From Aspergillus flavus (taxonomy: Eukaryota > Ascomycota > Eurotiomycetes > Eurotiales > Aspergillaceae): DNA of 64,000 bases. The stretch covers positions 186,001-250,000 of the forward strand of contig NC_092408.1 in NCBI RefSeq assembly GCF_009017415.1, written 5' to 3'. Position 1 is the stretch's first letter, and every line of letters starts with the position of its first letter. Below the pieces are notes generated by a model that was given only the letters and a program-made list of their open reading frames with translations, searched no databases and was not told where the DNA came from. The translations under genes and the position numbers were made by a program. Shown here piece after piece: positions 43,882 through 55,200 of this stretch.

Positions 43882-44145
43882 CTAGGATCGATGATTCCGC
43901 CGATCCACGCTGTTCTGCGTTGAGTTGCTGATGGCGAGACGGAGGGCCGCGGTCACGTCGGGCTCTTTCAGCACGTAGTCGGCTTGCTCCTCTAGTCCTC
44001 CAGGGTTTGAAGTATCACGAGTAGGCTCTCTTCATCCTTCCCTATTATCTTTACAGTGGGCATCCTCACACAGTACCAAATCTATAACGCGCGCCACATC
44101 GAGAAGTGCTTTACTTTCATTGACTTGACCTACTCCGAGTTTCAT
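43882..44145 (-). pseudogene. Relic open frame with one internal TGA, overlapping the FSH1 stop
   Basis: From ATG 44145 (overlapping the FSH1 stop codon as ATGA) a frame of 87 residues runs to TAG at 43884-43882 with a single TGA at 44034-44032 (codon 38). The first part reads MKLGVGQVNESKALLDVARV and continues acidic. The second reads REPTRDTSNPGGLEEQADYV, then VTAALRLAISN. The composition looks like protein, and CGA-to-TGA would restore continuity. No family recognised with confidence; the LEEQADYVL-type tail vaguely recalls HAD hydrolases. A chance frame cannot be excluded. Confidence 0.35.
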
Positions 44146-44936
44146 AACGCCCCAATCTCTTTTGCCAGCCTCAGAATCTGATCAATGAGAGGATTGACAT
44201 TGGCACTTTTTACCGGCACCCGATGTGCGCCATCCCACTCCAGAACCCGAACGCTGTCGATGCTACAGTAGTCGTCGAGAAGCTCCCGGTGAAAGTAAAG
44301 ACCTGGATCTGCCAACCCATGGACATGTATGGTGGGTAATTTGAGGATGTGTTCCTCTCCCATGAGGTCGTCTACGTCCGGGAGCCCTGACAAATCAATC
44401 TGTGACGTGTTGCTCAACATCGAAGACCTGAAAACATCCGGATCAAGGTTTACTATCGGCGCTCGTCCGGCCATCACCACGGCGAACTTCCAGTCCGACC
44501 CAGCTTGCGCCCGCCCTAGTTTCTCGGCTCGAACTTGTTGTCGGAACATCAAGCTCGCAGCCAGCTTTGCGCCTTGACTGAAACCCAGCAATCCCACCCA
44601 TGGACCTGTTGCACCTGATCGATCGTCCTCGTCCATGGCAGTCTTGACCGAATTGTTGATGGCTTTAATTGCGGCTCTATCATCGATATTGTGCTCCGGG
44701 TCCGGGAACCATCGTACAAACGGACCATACTCAGCGTAAACCGAGAGGACGTCCGGCCCGGGCCCCGAATCAAACGGCGCTTCGGCATAGGCAAATCGGA
44801 AGTATGGCTCGAGCCTTTGCGAAATCACACGGCATTGCGTCTTGAAAATGCGTGCGTTGCTTCCGCCACCGTGTAGACAGAGAATACGCGGGAGGTGAAG
44901 TGTGTTCTTGTGGTATTCCTGGTTTCTTGCGTCCAT
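44142..44936 (-). CDS. FSH1/LovG-family serine hydrolase (esterase)
   Basis: Intronless 264-aa alpha/beta hydrolase of the fungal FSH1 group, to which the PKS-associated esterases LovG and AfoC belong. Motifs: ILCLHGGGSNARIF (oxyanion region), nucleophile Ser120 in GFSQGAK, Asp in HVHGLADPG, and catalytic His in WDGAHRVP. FRFAYAEAPFDSGPGPDV is typical of LovG-type proteins. No signal peptide, so probably cytosolic, where the synthases work. Known LovG role: hydrolytic release of an HR-PKS acyl chain. Here it may release or proofread the HR-PKS chain or help transfer to the SAT domain (inference). Divergent from the FAD monooxygenase. Confidence 0.9.
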   Translation of the reverse strand: MDARNQEYHKNTLHLPRILCLHGGGSNARIFKTQCRVISQRLEPYFRFAYAEAPFDSGPGPDVLSVYAEYGPFVRWFPDPEHNIDDRAAIKAINNSVKTAMDEDDRSGATGPWVGLLGFSQGAKLAASLMFRQQVRAEKLGRAQAGSDWKFAVVMAGRAPIVNLDPDVFRSSMLSNTSQIDLSGLPDVDDLMGEEHILKLPTIHVHGLADPGLYFHRELLDDYCSIDSVRVLEWDGAHRVPVKSANVNPLIDQILRLAKEIGAL

Positions 44937-45626
44937 GTTATGGAATTTGAAACCCTGGATCGTATTGCAAACAGTTTTTCAGGCCGGGTGAGGTATAGGA
45001 TTCAGATTTGGAGGCCTTTGGGGGCGTGGGTAATTATCCAACTTCGAAGATGGTGCAGGGACAGAGGCTGAATTGGGGCACACTAGTGCTTATAGCGTCG
45101 GAGTACTGGTGTTGGACAGGATTTTCCGATATACTTATAAATCTTTATTATCATTTTAGAATAATAGAACTATCATAATGCTTCACTCATCCATAGTAGG
45201 TATAAACGTTAACTGTATAAGTCTACAAGTCTATATTACTTGTCATCGAGTTCACCTTGACTATTCTCCCGTGAACGAGCTTTGCCTCACAGCATTTACT
45301 ACAGCAATGGATCTGACTCAGAAGATGGCTTAACCAAGAATATTCTCTATTGCGACAGATTGCCCCATTGGCCCACTGGTCTTTCGTAATTCCTTTGGCT
45401 CAGCCCACCATCCGACATGCTGCGTAGACTGTATACAACATCCACCGTATGGTATTTTGGCTTGGATCGATATGGAGTTGTAATTTACCGGGGTTCACAA
45501 TGGTGGGTTAGAGTTAGTATACGGCGATTTACTGATGCCAACCGCTAGTGCCGCGTCGTATATGCATATGTGGATAATGCATACATTGCAGCGACACTAA
45601 GGAAATAACTGACGCGTCAGCCTATC
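44937..45626. promoter_or_regulatory. Upstream region of the FSH1 esterase
   Basis: 690 bp, including copy B of the segment shared with the NR-PKS promoter and the motif CCCACTGGTCTT at 45372-45383. AT-rich at 45110-45250. No gene. Confidence 0.4.
45307..45405. repeat. Shared upstream segment, copy B (FSH1 promoter)
   Basis: Same order of conserved blocks as 40549-40645 and the same orientation relative to the leftward gene it precedes (370 bp from the FSH1 start). Diverged outside the blocks. Confidence 0.5.
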
Positions 45627-45772
45627 TCAACTTTTCTTCAATCGTTTCGCCCGAGCCGCAATGGCTACGGACCGGGCCTCCGACAAGCCGTCCGCAGCGC
45701 CACTCAGCCCACTATACTCGGCGTATTTTATAGCCCCGCTGGTCCACGCTAAGATATACACTACAGACTTAG
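45627..45772 (-). pseudogene. Orphan C-terminal exon
   Basis: A good 3' splice site (CTTTCTTTACAG) at 45773-45775 opens a 48-codon frame ending in TGA. It reads KSVVYILAWTSGAIKYAEYS, then DGLSEARSVAIAARAKRL. It looks like the last exon of a leftward gene, but the 300 bp upstream are occupied by the start region of the rightward FAD monooxygenase and no partner exon was found. Probably a remnant; identity unknown. Confidence 0.35.
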
Positions 45773-46075
45773 CTGTAAAGAAAGAGATCGTATTACATTT
45801 ATTGCAACCACGCTAAAATCAACTGAAGATATGCAACTCAATCACACCCTCCCGAATTTATCCATCAGCCTGGATTCCAGCCTCAGCCATGTGGATGGAG
45901 CATGTTCTTAGCATGCAATCCATGGTAGCGTGATGTGTCCCGCCTTCTGGATATGGGGGCCGATGATACGGGATAGTATATGAACCAAATGACACAACCG
46001 GACATCGTCCATGCCGTGATTATTGTAGACTCTGATACTATTGCCTCCGCTATCTGTCCCCTGCAAGCCTTAGCC

Positions 46076-47528
46076 ATGCCTCACTCAGATTCTCCCCCAA
46101 CCTCCAACTCCACGGGTGGTAAAGCTCCTAATGTTGCTATCGTCGGCGGCGGCCTAATCGGCGTGATGCTGGGTCTCGGCCTCTCGCACCGCAACATCCC
46201 CTTCACAATCTATGAGCGCGCCTCGGACTGGCATGAGATTGGCGCCGGCGTGGCTCTGACCAGCGTCGCGCAGAGCAGCATGCAGCGACTTCATCCGGAG
46301 GTCCTCCCTGCGCTCCACCGAGTCGCCAAAGCCAATCATTTCGGCTTCTGGGACGGCTTCACTCCTTCGACCAAGGAGGCCGCTCAGGCCTCTGAGGCTC
46401 TGCATTTTCTGCTTGATGTGCCCGGGACTGACTATTGGTGCTGCATGAGATCCCAGTTCCTCCGCGAGCTGGTCGCTCTACTGCCCAAGGGATCGACCCG
46501 TTTCAACAAGGAACTCGAAAGTTATGTAGATGATCCGAGCCGTGAACAGGTTCTATTGCGCTTTACCGATGGAACCACTGCCGAAGCAGATACTTGTCAG
46601 ACGTCTCCTATTGACCCCTCTTATCAAATTACGGACTAACAAACAAACAGTACTCGGCGCTGATGGCATTCATTCACGGACTCGTCAACTCCTTCTGGGA
46701 GATGATAACCCGGCCGCACACGCCAGTTTCACCCATCAAGTGGGCTATCGCACCGTGCTCCCTATCTCCGAATCAATAGAGGTCTTGGGCGAGGCCAAAG
46801 GCGGTAGTGACTTTTGCATTCATACTGGTCCCAACGCCTACGTCCCTTCCTATCCCGTAAGTCTTTTCCATTTAACACAGCCCACCTCATCCTACGGGTT
46901 AACTAACAAGTCCCAAAAGATGTTAGACGGAACAGAGAAAGTCCTGAATCTAACAACAGTCATCTACACCCCGGAACCATGGTCCCACGGCGAGAAGATG
47001 GTCGCACCAGCCACCCACGACGAAGTAGCCAAGGTGTTCCAGGACTGGAGCCCGCCGATCCGCGATCTCATCGCCAAGTTCCCGGAGCAGCTCATGAAGT
47101 GGGGCATCTTTGACATGGCGGATCACCCGGCGCCAACGTATGCCAGCGGTCGTGTCGCTATCCTGGGTGACGCTGCTCATGCTAGCACGCCGTTCCTGGG
47201 AGCTGGGGGGGCAATGGGTATTGAAGATGCGTTGGCGATGGCGTCCGCGATGCAGATTGTTAGGGATGCGGAGACCAGTGCTGCGACTATTCCGGCGGCG
47301 CTGCAGGCGTTCAGTGCGGTGCGGCTCGAAAGGTCCCAGTGGTTGGTGCAGAGCTCGCGGGAGATGGGTGCCATCTTTCAGTGTCGGGATCCTTCCGCTG
47401 GCAGTGATGGCAACCGGTGGAGGGTGGAGGCTGAGCAGCGGACGAAGAAGATCTGGGAGTTTGATGTCGATGGTATGGTTGAGCAGATCCGATTGGAGTT
47501 TGAGCAACGGATGGCGAAAGCGGCGTAA
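46076..47528 (+). CDS. FAD-dependent monooxygenase, salicylate-hydroxylase-like
   Basis: Group A flavoprotein aromatic hydroxylase, 444 aa, deduced CDS join(46076..46595,46651..46856,46920..47528). The introns of 55 and 63 bp have GGACTAAC/AACTAAC branch sites. FAD motifs: IVGGGLIGVMLGLGL near residue 20, GADGIHSRTR after intron 1, and GRVAILGDAAHASTPFLGAG (Gly-Asp) near 355. The fold is that of salicylate/3-hydroxybenzoate hydroxylases and of azaphilone enzymes such as AfoD that hydroxylate and dearomatise a polyketide aldehyde. An ATG at 45980 would add 32 residues; homologue-like sequence begins only after 46076. Cytosolic, using NAD(P)H and O2. By context it acts on the NR-PKS aldehyde (inference). 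Confidence 0.92.
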
Positions 47529-48298
47529 GGGATTTGTGTGAATATCTAGTGTGCTTGTCTTCTACGTTTGTTACAGCTCATGCTCATGCTATGCATCCTT
47601 CACATAATCACACATGTTTAGTAGTCACCACCTCAAAGAGTTTATGTCTTGTCCTGCAGAGTAGCATTTCTTATCGCTACTTGTTCATACGCTACAGGTA
47701 TACAGGATCATGAATAGCGTCATCCACCATGGAGCACCGGGGGTTGGGTCAGCATGAAGACTTTTCCCAGACTCCCTAACCTCAGAGGTCGGATACACAC
47801 GACGAAGGATTCTGCTCATCCGTATTCTTGATTCTTATCTTACCTCATTATTCGTATCCAACTACTACAACTATCCAAGCACGTTTATTCGTCATGCCCC
47901 GTCCAATGGAAATAGAGCGGGTCAACGGAAGTTGTTCTGAGATTTATATATATCTCGTAGCAAGGCCAGCGACACGTGATTTTCAACGAATTTCACAACT
48001 GATGCACATTATTCCAGGAATATTCAGGTGGATCCCTCGTGGCCCCCCTACCACGACATAAGAGCCCCGATAGTGGTACCATACATGGCGGCTGAAACTT
48101 GATGCAAGTTGATGTGGACCTGTGCAGATGCGATGGCACGTCGCCCACAGCCAACTTCCTCCGACTGGTTGAGGTACAATTGTATGATACTAGTGATACC
48201 TCGTTTTGATATTGTATTACCATACCACTAACGAACTAGCGGTATGGTCATAACATAGGTGGAGTATTCCGTATCCTCCGGAGATTTAGTTTCGGCTG

Positions 48299-48310
48299 AA
48301 GACCAGTGGG
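48299..48310 (-). promoter_or_regulatory. CCCACTGGTCTT motif in the HR-PKS upstream region
   Basis: Exact reverse complement of the 12-mer found at 45372-45383, and one base from the GC-ACTGATCTT form upstream of the NR-PKS. Candidate cluster regulator site; statistical enrichment not tested. Confidence 0.3.
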
Positions 48311-49224
48311 GCCGGGCCGGTAGTTTACCTACGCGAGGGTTCTGGTCGAGAGTCGAGACCACTGCTTGGTATGGGTAACGATCCTCTAAAAGTTTAGTAT
48401 ATTGTACGTGGTTGGTGCCAAGATTGTGGTCGTTAACTCCGAGGTCGTTGGCTCGGATATTCCGTCTATTTGTTATTAGTGAATTGCCTGATATTTTAGC
48501 TCTGCATGGAAGGATTCTGAGGCGTTGTCGAGTTGATGATATGACTTAGGATGGATACTATAATCCAGGGTTGTAGTCCGGTTTGAACATGCCCTATCTA
48601 TCACATAGACGCTAAAATATGATATCAGAATGGACAGATTAACACATCTCCTGGGTGATTAGCATACTCTTACGTGAGCTACGCTATATCCCTGGGCGGC
48701 TCTGGTAGGGCTCCGCATAAGAGACGTTACGTGGTCACTGCTCGAGACTAACGATACGAGATAGCCAAGTAAGAGCACATGTAACCGTGTGGAGGCTGTG
48801 ATGACAGTGGGGGGTGGGGTGGGATATTAGCAACTGCATATCCCGTGTACAATAGAGAATAGACTCTGCTATCAGAGAATTCTATTATCTAACATTGGGT
48901 CCACCGGGCCTTTCCAACGGCCGAGTGTTCTTTCGCCCCCAAAGCCCTAGGTCCAGCCTTCTCGGCTGGCGAGTATAACTGAAACAAAGCGGATGCAACG
49001 GAGGCTGAAGAATACTTAGTGCTGATGCTGAGAACGTGCTTCGCTAAATCCTGAAATACTGATGAAGTAGTCAGTGACGCTGTGGTAACTATCTGTAAGT
49101 TTCAAAAGGTTATTGGCGGGCCTAACTTCATTGCCATCCAAATAATGGATCCTACTATTCAATCACGCACGCTTATCTGCCGGATGGTGCGTGGATAATT
49201 AGTCGTATGCCTTAGTTAAGTTAC

Positions 49225-49233
49225 TATAAAATA
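49225..49233 (+). promoter_or_regulatory. TATA box of the HR-PKS
   Basis: TATAAAATA, 35 bp before the start codon at 49268. If it is the true TATA box, the leader is very short or the ATG at 49298 is used instead. Confidence 0.45.
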
Positions 49234-49267
49234 CTGTCTCGAGGGAAAGGACCGATACCCTGAGTTA

Positions 49268-52200
49268 ATGCCAATTTCTCCGTCAACGTCGTGCAAAATG
49301 GGAAGTGAGCCAATTGCCATAATTGGTCTGAGTTGCAAGTTTGCAGGGGACGCAACCAGCCCAGCCAAATTTTGGTCATTGCTGGAAGAAGGACGGAGTG
49401 CATGGAGCGAGGTTCCCTCGTCACGATTCAACCCCAAAGGAGCCTATCATCCAAGTCGAGAGAAGCTGAGTACTGTAAGAATCCTCATAAGTTCCTTCAC
49501 AATCGTGCACGGTTAATGAATGGCGTAGTCACATATTCGCGGCGGGCACTTTCTGGAGGAGGACTTAGGGCTATTTGACGCTGCCTTTTTTGGCTTTTCT
49601 ACGGAAACGGCCTCGGTAGGAACGCCATCTCAGCCACCCGAAAGTGAATTCTGACCGACGAGATGCGTATAGACGTTAGATCCTCAATTCCGGCTTCAAT
49701 TAGAATCGGTTTATGAGGCGCTTGAGAATGGTGCGCTTTCCCCTTTCTTTTATCGTTCAGGTCATAGAGCTTCTTGCGTAACTTCCTTCTTTTGGATCAC
49801 TCGCTAACGGAGATGTCATGCAAAGCCGGTCTTTCACTATCACAAGTGGCAGGCTCCAACACATCTGTCTTTGCTGGCACATTCTTTCATGATTACAGAG
49901 ATGCCCTAGTGCGTGATGAGGATAATCTCCCCCGATCCTTCATCACGGGCATTGGCTCAGCCATGGCATCCAACCGCATATCTCACTTTTTCGATCTTCG
50001 AGGGGCCAGCATGACGATTGATACCGGATGTTCAACGACGCTAGTGGCTCTTTGCCAAGCGGTGGAGAACCTACGAAGCAGAGGAAGTGACATGAGTATC
50101 GTGGGCGGTGCCAATGTGCTATTAAACCCCGACAATTTCAAAGCCTTGGGATCATTCGGGTAAGCATGTTCCTCGTTGAGCTGTTGATCTCACTAACGCC
50201 TGCTCAGCTTTCTTTCACCGGATGGTAAATGCTTCGCCTTTGATGAACGTGCCAACGGCTACGGACGGGGCGAGGGCGTAGCCACCATCGTGATCAAACG
50301 CCTCGAGGATGCGGTCGCGGCCGGCGATCCCATCCGGGCCATCATCCGGGAGTCGGTCCTGAATCAAGATGGTAAAACTGAAAGTCTCACATCGCCCAGC
50401 CAGGACGCTCAAGAAGCTCTCATGCGACACTGCTATGCCAAGGCGGGCATAGATCCGGGTCAGACGCAGTATTTCGAGGCCCACGGCACTGGTACTGCCA
50501 CTGGTGATCCGATTGAAGCACGGGCGATTACATCCGTCTTTCAGAGTCATAGACGGAGGGAGGATGAGGCATTACGCATTGGCTCCGTCAAGACGAACAT
50601 TGGCCATACCGAGGCAACGAGCGGGCTGGCTAGTGTTATTAAGGTCGTGATGGCGATGGAGAAAGGTGTGCTCCCACCTTCAATTAACTTCGAGAAGCCC
50701 AATCCCCAGTTGGCCTTGGATGACTGGCGACTTAAGGTGGTGACTGAGTTGGAAAAGTGGCCAGTGGCGCCTGGTCAGACGATGCGAGCGTCCGTGAATA
50801 ATTTTGGCTACGGCGGCTCCAATGCCCATATCATTATGGAAGATGCCAATGGACTGTCGCGGAACCGCTCTGTCAACGGGCACATCAATGGGCACGTTAA
50901 TGGGCACGCGAATGGAAATATCAATGGCGTTAACGCTCATGCTAATGGAGCGACTGGCGACAAGTATAGGCTTCTGGTCATCAGCGCCAAAGACGAGCAT
51001 GTGCACCAGAATATGGTGGCCAGACTCGCAGAGTTTCTTCGTCAGAAGGAACGAGATGGTTCAAAAGATACTGAGGATTTTCTCCAGAACTTGGTCTACA
51101 CTTTGGGCCAGCGTCGCACCGTGTTCCCCTGGGTGGCAGCATACCCCGTCCCCATAACTCAAGGTCTTGACGGTGTCGCCAAGGTTCTGGAAACGCCCAA
51201 GTTCAGACCATCGCGCCCCTCCCAACGCCCACGGATCGGCATGGTCTTCACCGGTCAAGGAGCACAATGGTATGCCATGGGTAGAGAATTAATTACAACG
51301 TACCCTGTGTTCAAAGCATCTCTCGAGGAAGCCGATGGGCATCTCCGAGACCTTGGTGCCGACTGGTCACTAATGGAGGAGCTCGGTCGTGATGCCAAGG
51401 CAAGCAGAGTCAATCAGACGGCCTTTAGCATCCCGATTTGTGCCGCGGTGCAGATAGCCCTGGTCCGGCTATTGGAGACCTGGGGAGTTACCCCGGCGGC
51501 TGTAACAAGTCACTCGAGCGGAGAGATTGCCGCAGCTTATACGGTAGGCGCCATCAGCCTCCGCCTCGCCATGGCGATCGCGTACTATAGGAGCAAGCTA
51601 GCCGCTGAAATGACCTCGAGTGGGCCTATTAAGGGTGGCATGCTGGCGGTTGGTCTTGGTCATGTGGATGTGGAACAATACCTAGAGCGCCTTACTTGCG
51701 ACGCTCGAGCCGTGGTGGCCTGCGTCAACAGCCCGTCTAGCACGACGATGGCAGGTGACGTTGAGGCAATTGAGGAACTCGAGACGTTGCTCAAAGCTGA
51801 GGATGTGTTTGCTCGCCGGCTTCGTGTAGACACTGCGTACCACTCCCACCACATGGAGCCAGTTGCAGAGAACTACCGCCAGGCGCTCCGCAAGATGCCA
51901 AAGGAAGAGCCAAAGACCAAGCGTCTAGAATCCATTGCGTTTGCATCCCCCGTCACTGGCTACCGCATGACCAGCACCCGAGCTATCGCCAACCCGGAAC
52001 ACTGGGTTGGCAGTCTAATGCAGCCCGTCCAGTTCGTAGATGCCTTCATCGAGATGGTCCAGGGTGACTTGTCCGCTGAGGCAGGTAGCAACAGCGTCGA
52101 TATCATTGTCGAGGTTGGCCCACACACCGCTCTCGGAGGACCCATTCAGGAGATTCTCACTATGGAGGAATTTGAGGGAGTCCGGCTGCCGTACTATGGT

Positions 52201-55200
52201 ACTCTCGTGCGACACGCTCACGCGGTCGAGAGTCTCCAGACGCTGGCATCGAACTTGCTCAAGGAGGGCTATCCAATTAACATAGAATCCGTAAACTTCC
52301 CGCAAGGAAGAAGCCAGAACGTGCGCGTCTTGACCGATCTCCCGTCGTATCCCTGGAACCATCAGACAAGACACTGGCTTGAACCGCGGCTCAATCTGGG
52401 CTATCGCCAAAGGGATCAACGTCCGCACGAACTACTCGGCTCCCTGGTCCCGGGAACCAATCCTGAAGCACCGGTGTGGCGACACATACTCCGTGCTTCC
52501 GAGTCGCCCTGGGTCCAAGACCACGTCATCCAATCCATGATGCTCTATCCCGGCTGTGGGTTTATCTGCTTAGCTATTGAAGCCGCTACGCAACAACTGC
52601 TCATCGCCGAAGAACAGGAGGACCGTGAGATATCTGGTTACAAGATTCAAGACGTGAACGTGCAGCAGGCACTCGTCATTCCGGACACAGCTGAAGGCAT
52701 TGAGATTCAAACAGCTCTCCGTCCCGTCAGTGACAAGGCCATTGGTCTGCAAGGCTGGAAGGAGTTCGAGGTCTTTTCCATTACTTCAGAAAACAGATGG
52801 ATGCGACATGCACAGGGTCTCATCATGGTTGAGTTCAACAACGTCCAAAAGGACGTCTGCTCAACGGAGCAAGAAATCCGACACGCGCGACTAATCGACG
52901 CCAATGATATGTGGAGCACCCTGGAACCTCTCGGCATCAAGTACGGTCCGACGTTCAGGAACATTGGCGACATCCACCAGTCGAAGACAGAACTTCGATC
53001 AACAAGCACCATCACTGTGCCCGATACATCTGTACCCAACGACCTACCTCGCAACCACATCATCCACCCTGCCACGCTCGACGCTGTCGCGCAAGCCGCC
53101 TTTACCGCTCTTCCCGGCGTTGCTTTCCATCAAGAGAGCTCTCGTGTTTTCCAGTCCATTGAAAGACTCTGGGTCTCGAGTAAAATCAGCCGGGAGACGG
53201 GTCAGGTATTTAAATGTCACACAAAGCTGGACTATGCAGATGTACAAGGCATAAGGGCAGGTGTTGTACTTTTTGAGCAAGATAGACCTGTAGTTGAGGT
53301 GCATGGACTCCAGCTACGCTCACTGGGTGGGAATGGGACCCAGTCTTTGCAAGGTGGACTCTGTGCCAAGGTGGTTTGGGAGCGCGATCTTGACTTGAAT
53401 TTTGAGTCAGATGGCGCCTCGCATACCGGTGAAGGTGCGGACCTTCGAAGACTTTCCCTCTATTTTATGGAAGATGCTCTAGCAGACATCTCCCCACTAG
53501 AAGCGGATAAGCTTCAGGGCCATTACCGCGATGCCTATGCGTGGATGAAGGATAAACTACAGTCCACGACGTTGGATTCTATACGGCCAGATAGAGCAAC
53601 TCTCACCCGACAAGTGGCAGAAGCAAGCCCAAGAGGCGAGATGTTGTGCCGTGTGGGCCCATGCTTAGCAGCCATCCTCCGTGGCCAGAAGGCACTCCAA
53701 GATCTCACGAACGAAGGTGGCTTACTCGAGAAGTGGTCCTCTGACAATGGCGATGGCGTTGCGCAAGGAGCCGCACTACTTCGCCAAATCGTACACAAGC
53801 GACCTCGTGCGCGGGTCCTCGAGATTGGAGCCCGACTCGACGGCACGACACGAGCCATGCTAGAAGCACTGGGTCAACTTGGCTCTTTGTATCACTTTTC
53901 CAACGCCACGGATGACGAATTTAAGCATGCCGGACAGGAGCTCGCCGCGTGGTCTAATATTCTTATGTTTGACACGCTCGACGTTGCCAAAGAGCCCTCT
54001 TTGCAGGGATTCGAGTTGGGCAGCTACGACGTTGTAATTGTATCTGGGATCGTGCAACCGTTGGCCCAATCTCTGGCAAACTTGCAAGCCCTCATAAAGC
54101 CCGGTGGTAAGCTGTTGATGGTCCAGACGCCTCACTACGAGCTTGACAGAGAGCTTCTGCTTGGTCTCCTCCCCGAATGGTGGGACGCCAAGAGCAACGG
54201 TCCAAATGCATCCTTGGATGCTGTCTCGTGGGCTGAGCTTCTCAAGGATGCGGGTTTCAGTGGCGTCGACGTTGCCGTATCTGACTCTAAAGGCGAGACT
54301 GCACATCAAACCAGCACGATTATATCAACAGTGCCGCCAATGGATGTAGCCCCGCTGCCTCGCTCCGAGGATATCATTCTCATCACCAGTAACAGAGCAG
54401 GGGTTCCTCCACCACAGTGGCTCGAGGGACTGCAGAGTTTGATTTCCAGGTTGGACCCTGACACAGCTCCTACCCCTCTGCCCGATATCTGTGTTCTCGA
54501 GTCCACATCGGCAGAATCATATACTGGCAAAATCTGTCTCTTTCTAGGCGAAATCAACCAGCCGATTCTCCGTGACATGGACGCCACGGCCTTTGAAGCC
54601 ATTAAAGCCATGACCACCACCTGCAAAGGTCTACTTTGGGTGACCCGTGGCGGCTCCGTTGACTGTGAAAGGCCAGACCTCGGTCTTGCGGCAGGATATC
54701 TTCGCACCGCAAGGAGCGAGTATCTTGGTCGGTCGTATGTAACATTGGATCTCGACCCCTCTGCAACTCCCTGGTCGGACAATGATGTCAAAGCAATCGT
54801 GCAGGTATTGAGAGTGAGCTTCGACAGTTCCTCACCGGGTGAGTTCGAGTACGCCATGCGAGACGGCGTGTTGAAGATACCCCGTGTCCTCGACGATAAG
54901 CCCCGTAATCGTCTTGTCTCACCCACCGATACCGGGGGGGCAGACGCCATTACACTAGGGCCCCTACGCCAAGCAGACCGAGAATTGAGCTTACATATTG
55001 CTGTTCCCGGTCGGCTTGACACTCTCTCCTTTACGGAAGATGCGTCCCTTTCTGATAGCGGCGACCTGTCTCCTGAAATAGTCGAGATCGAGCCTCATGC
55101 ATACGGTATCAACGCCCGCGATGTCAGGGTCGCCACCGGCCAGCTACGTGGCGAGTTCATGGGGCTGGAGTGTGCTGGCATCATCGGTCGTGTGGGTGCT

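Larger units (their letters stand above)
47529..49267. promoter_or_regulatory. 1.7-kb region upstream of the HR-PKS
   Basis: No gene was supported. It contains an inverted copy of the CCCACTGGTCTT motif (48299-48310) and a TATA box just before the HR-PKS. Several AT-rich blocks lie between 48380 and 49000. Confidence 0.45.

Noticed and set aside
45660..45815. 51-codon + strand ORF beginning MATDRASDKPSAAPL
   Set aside because: It is the complement of the better supported minus-strand exon with a strong splice acceptor.
45883..46077. Minus-strand 64-codon frame with a hydrophobic stretch
   Set aside because: Antisense to the leader of the FAD monooxygenase, with no start context or family match; considered and dropped as partner of the orphan exon.
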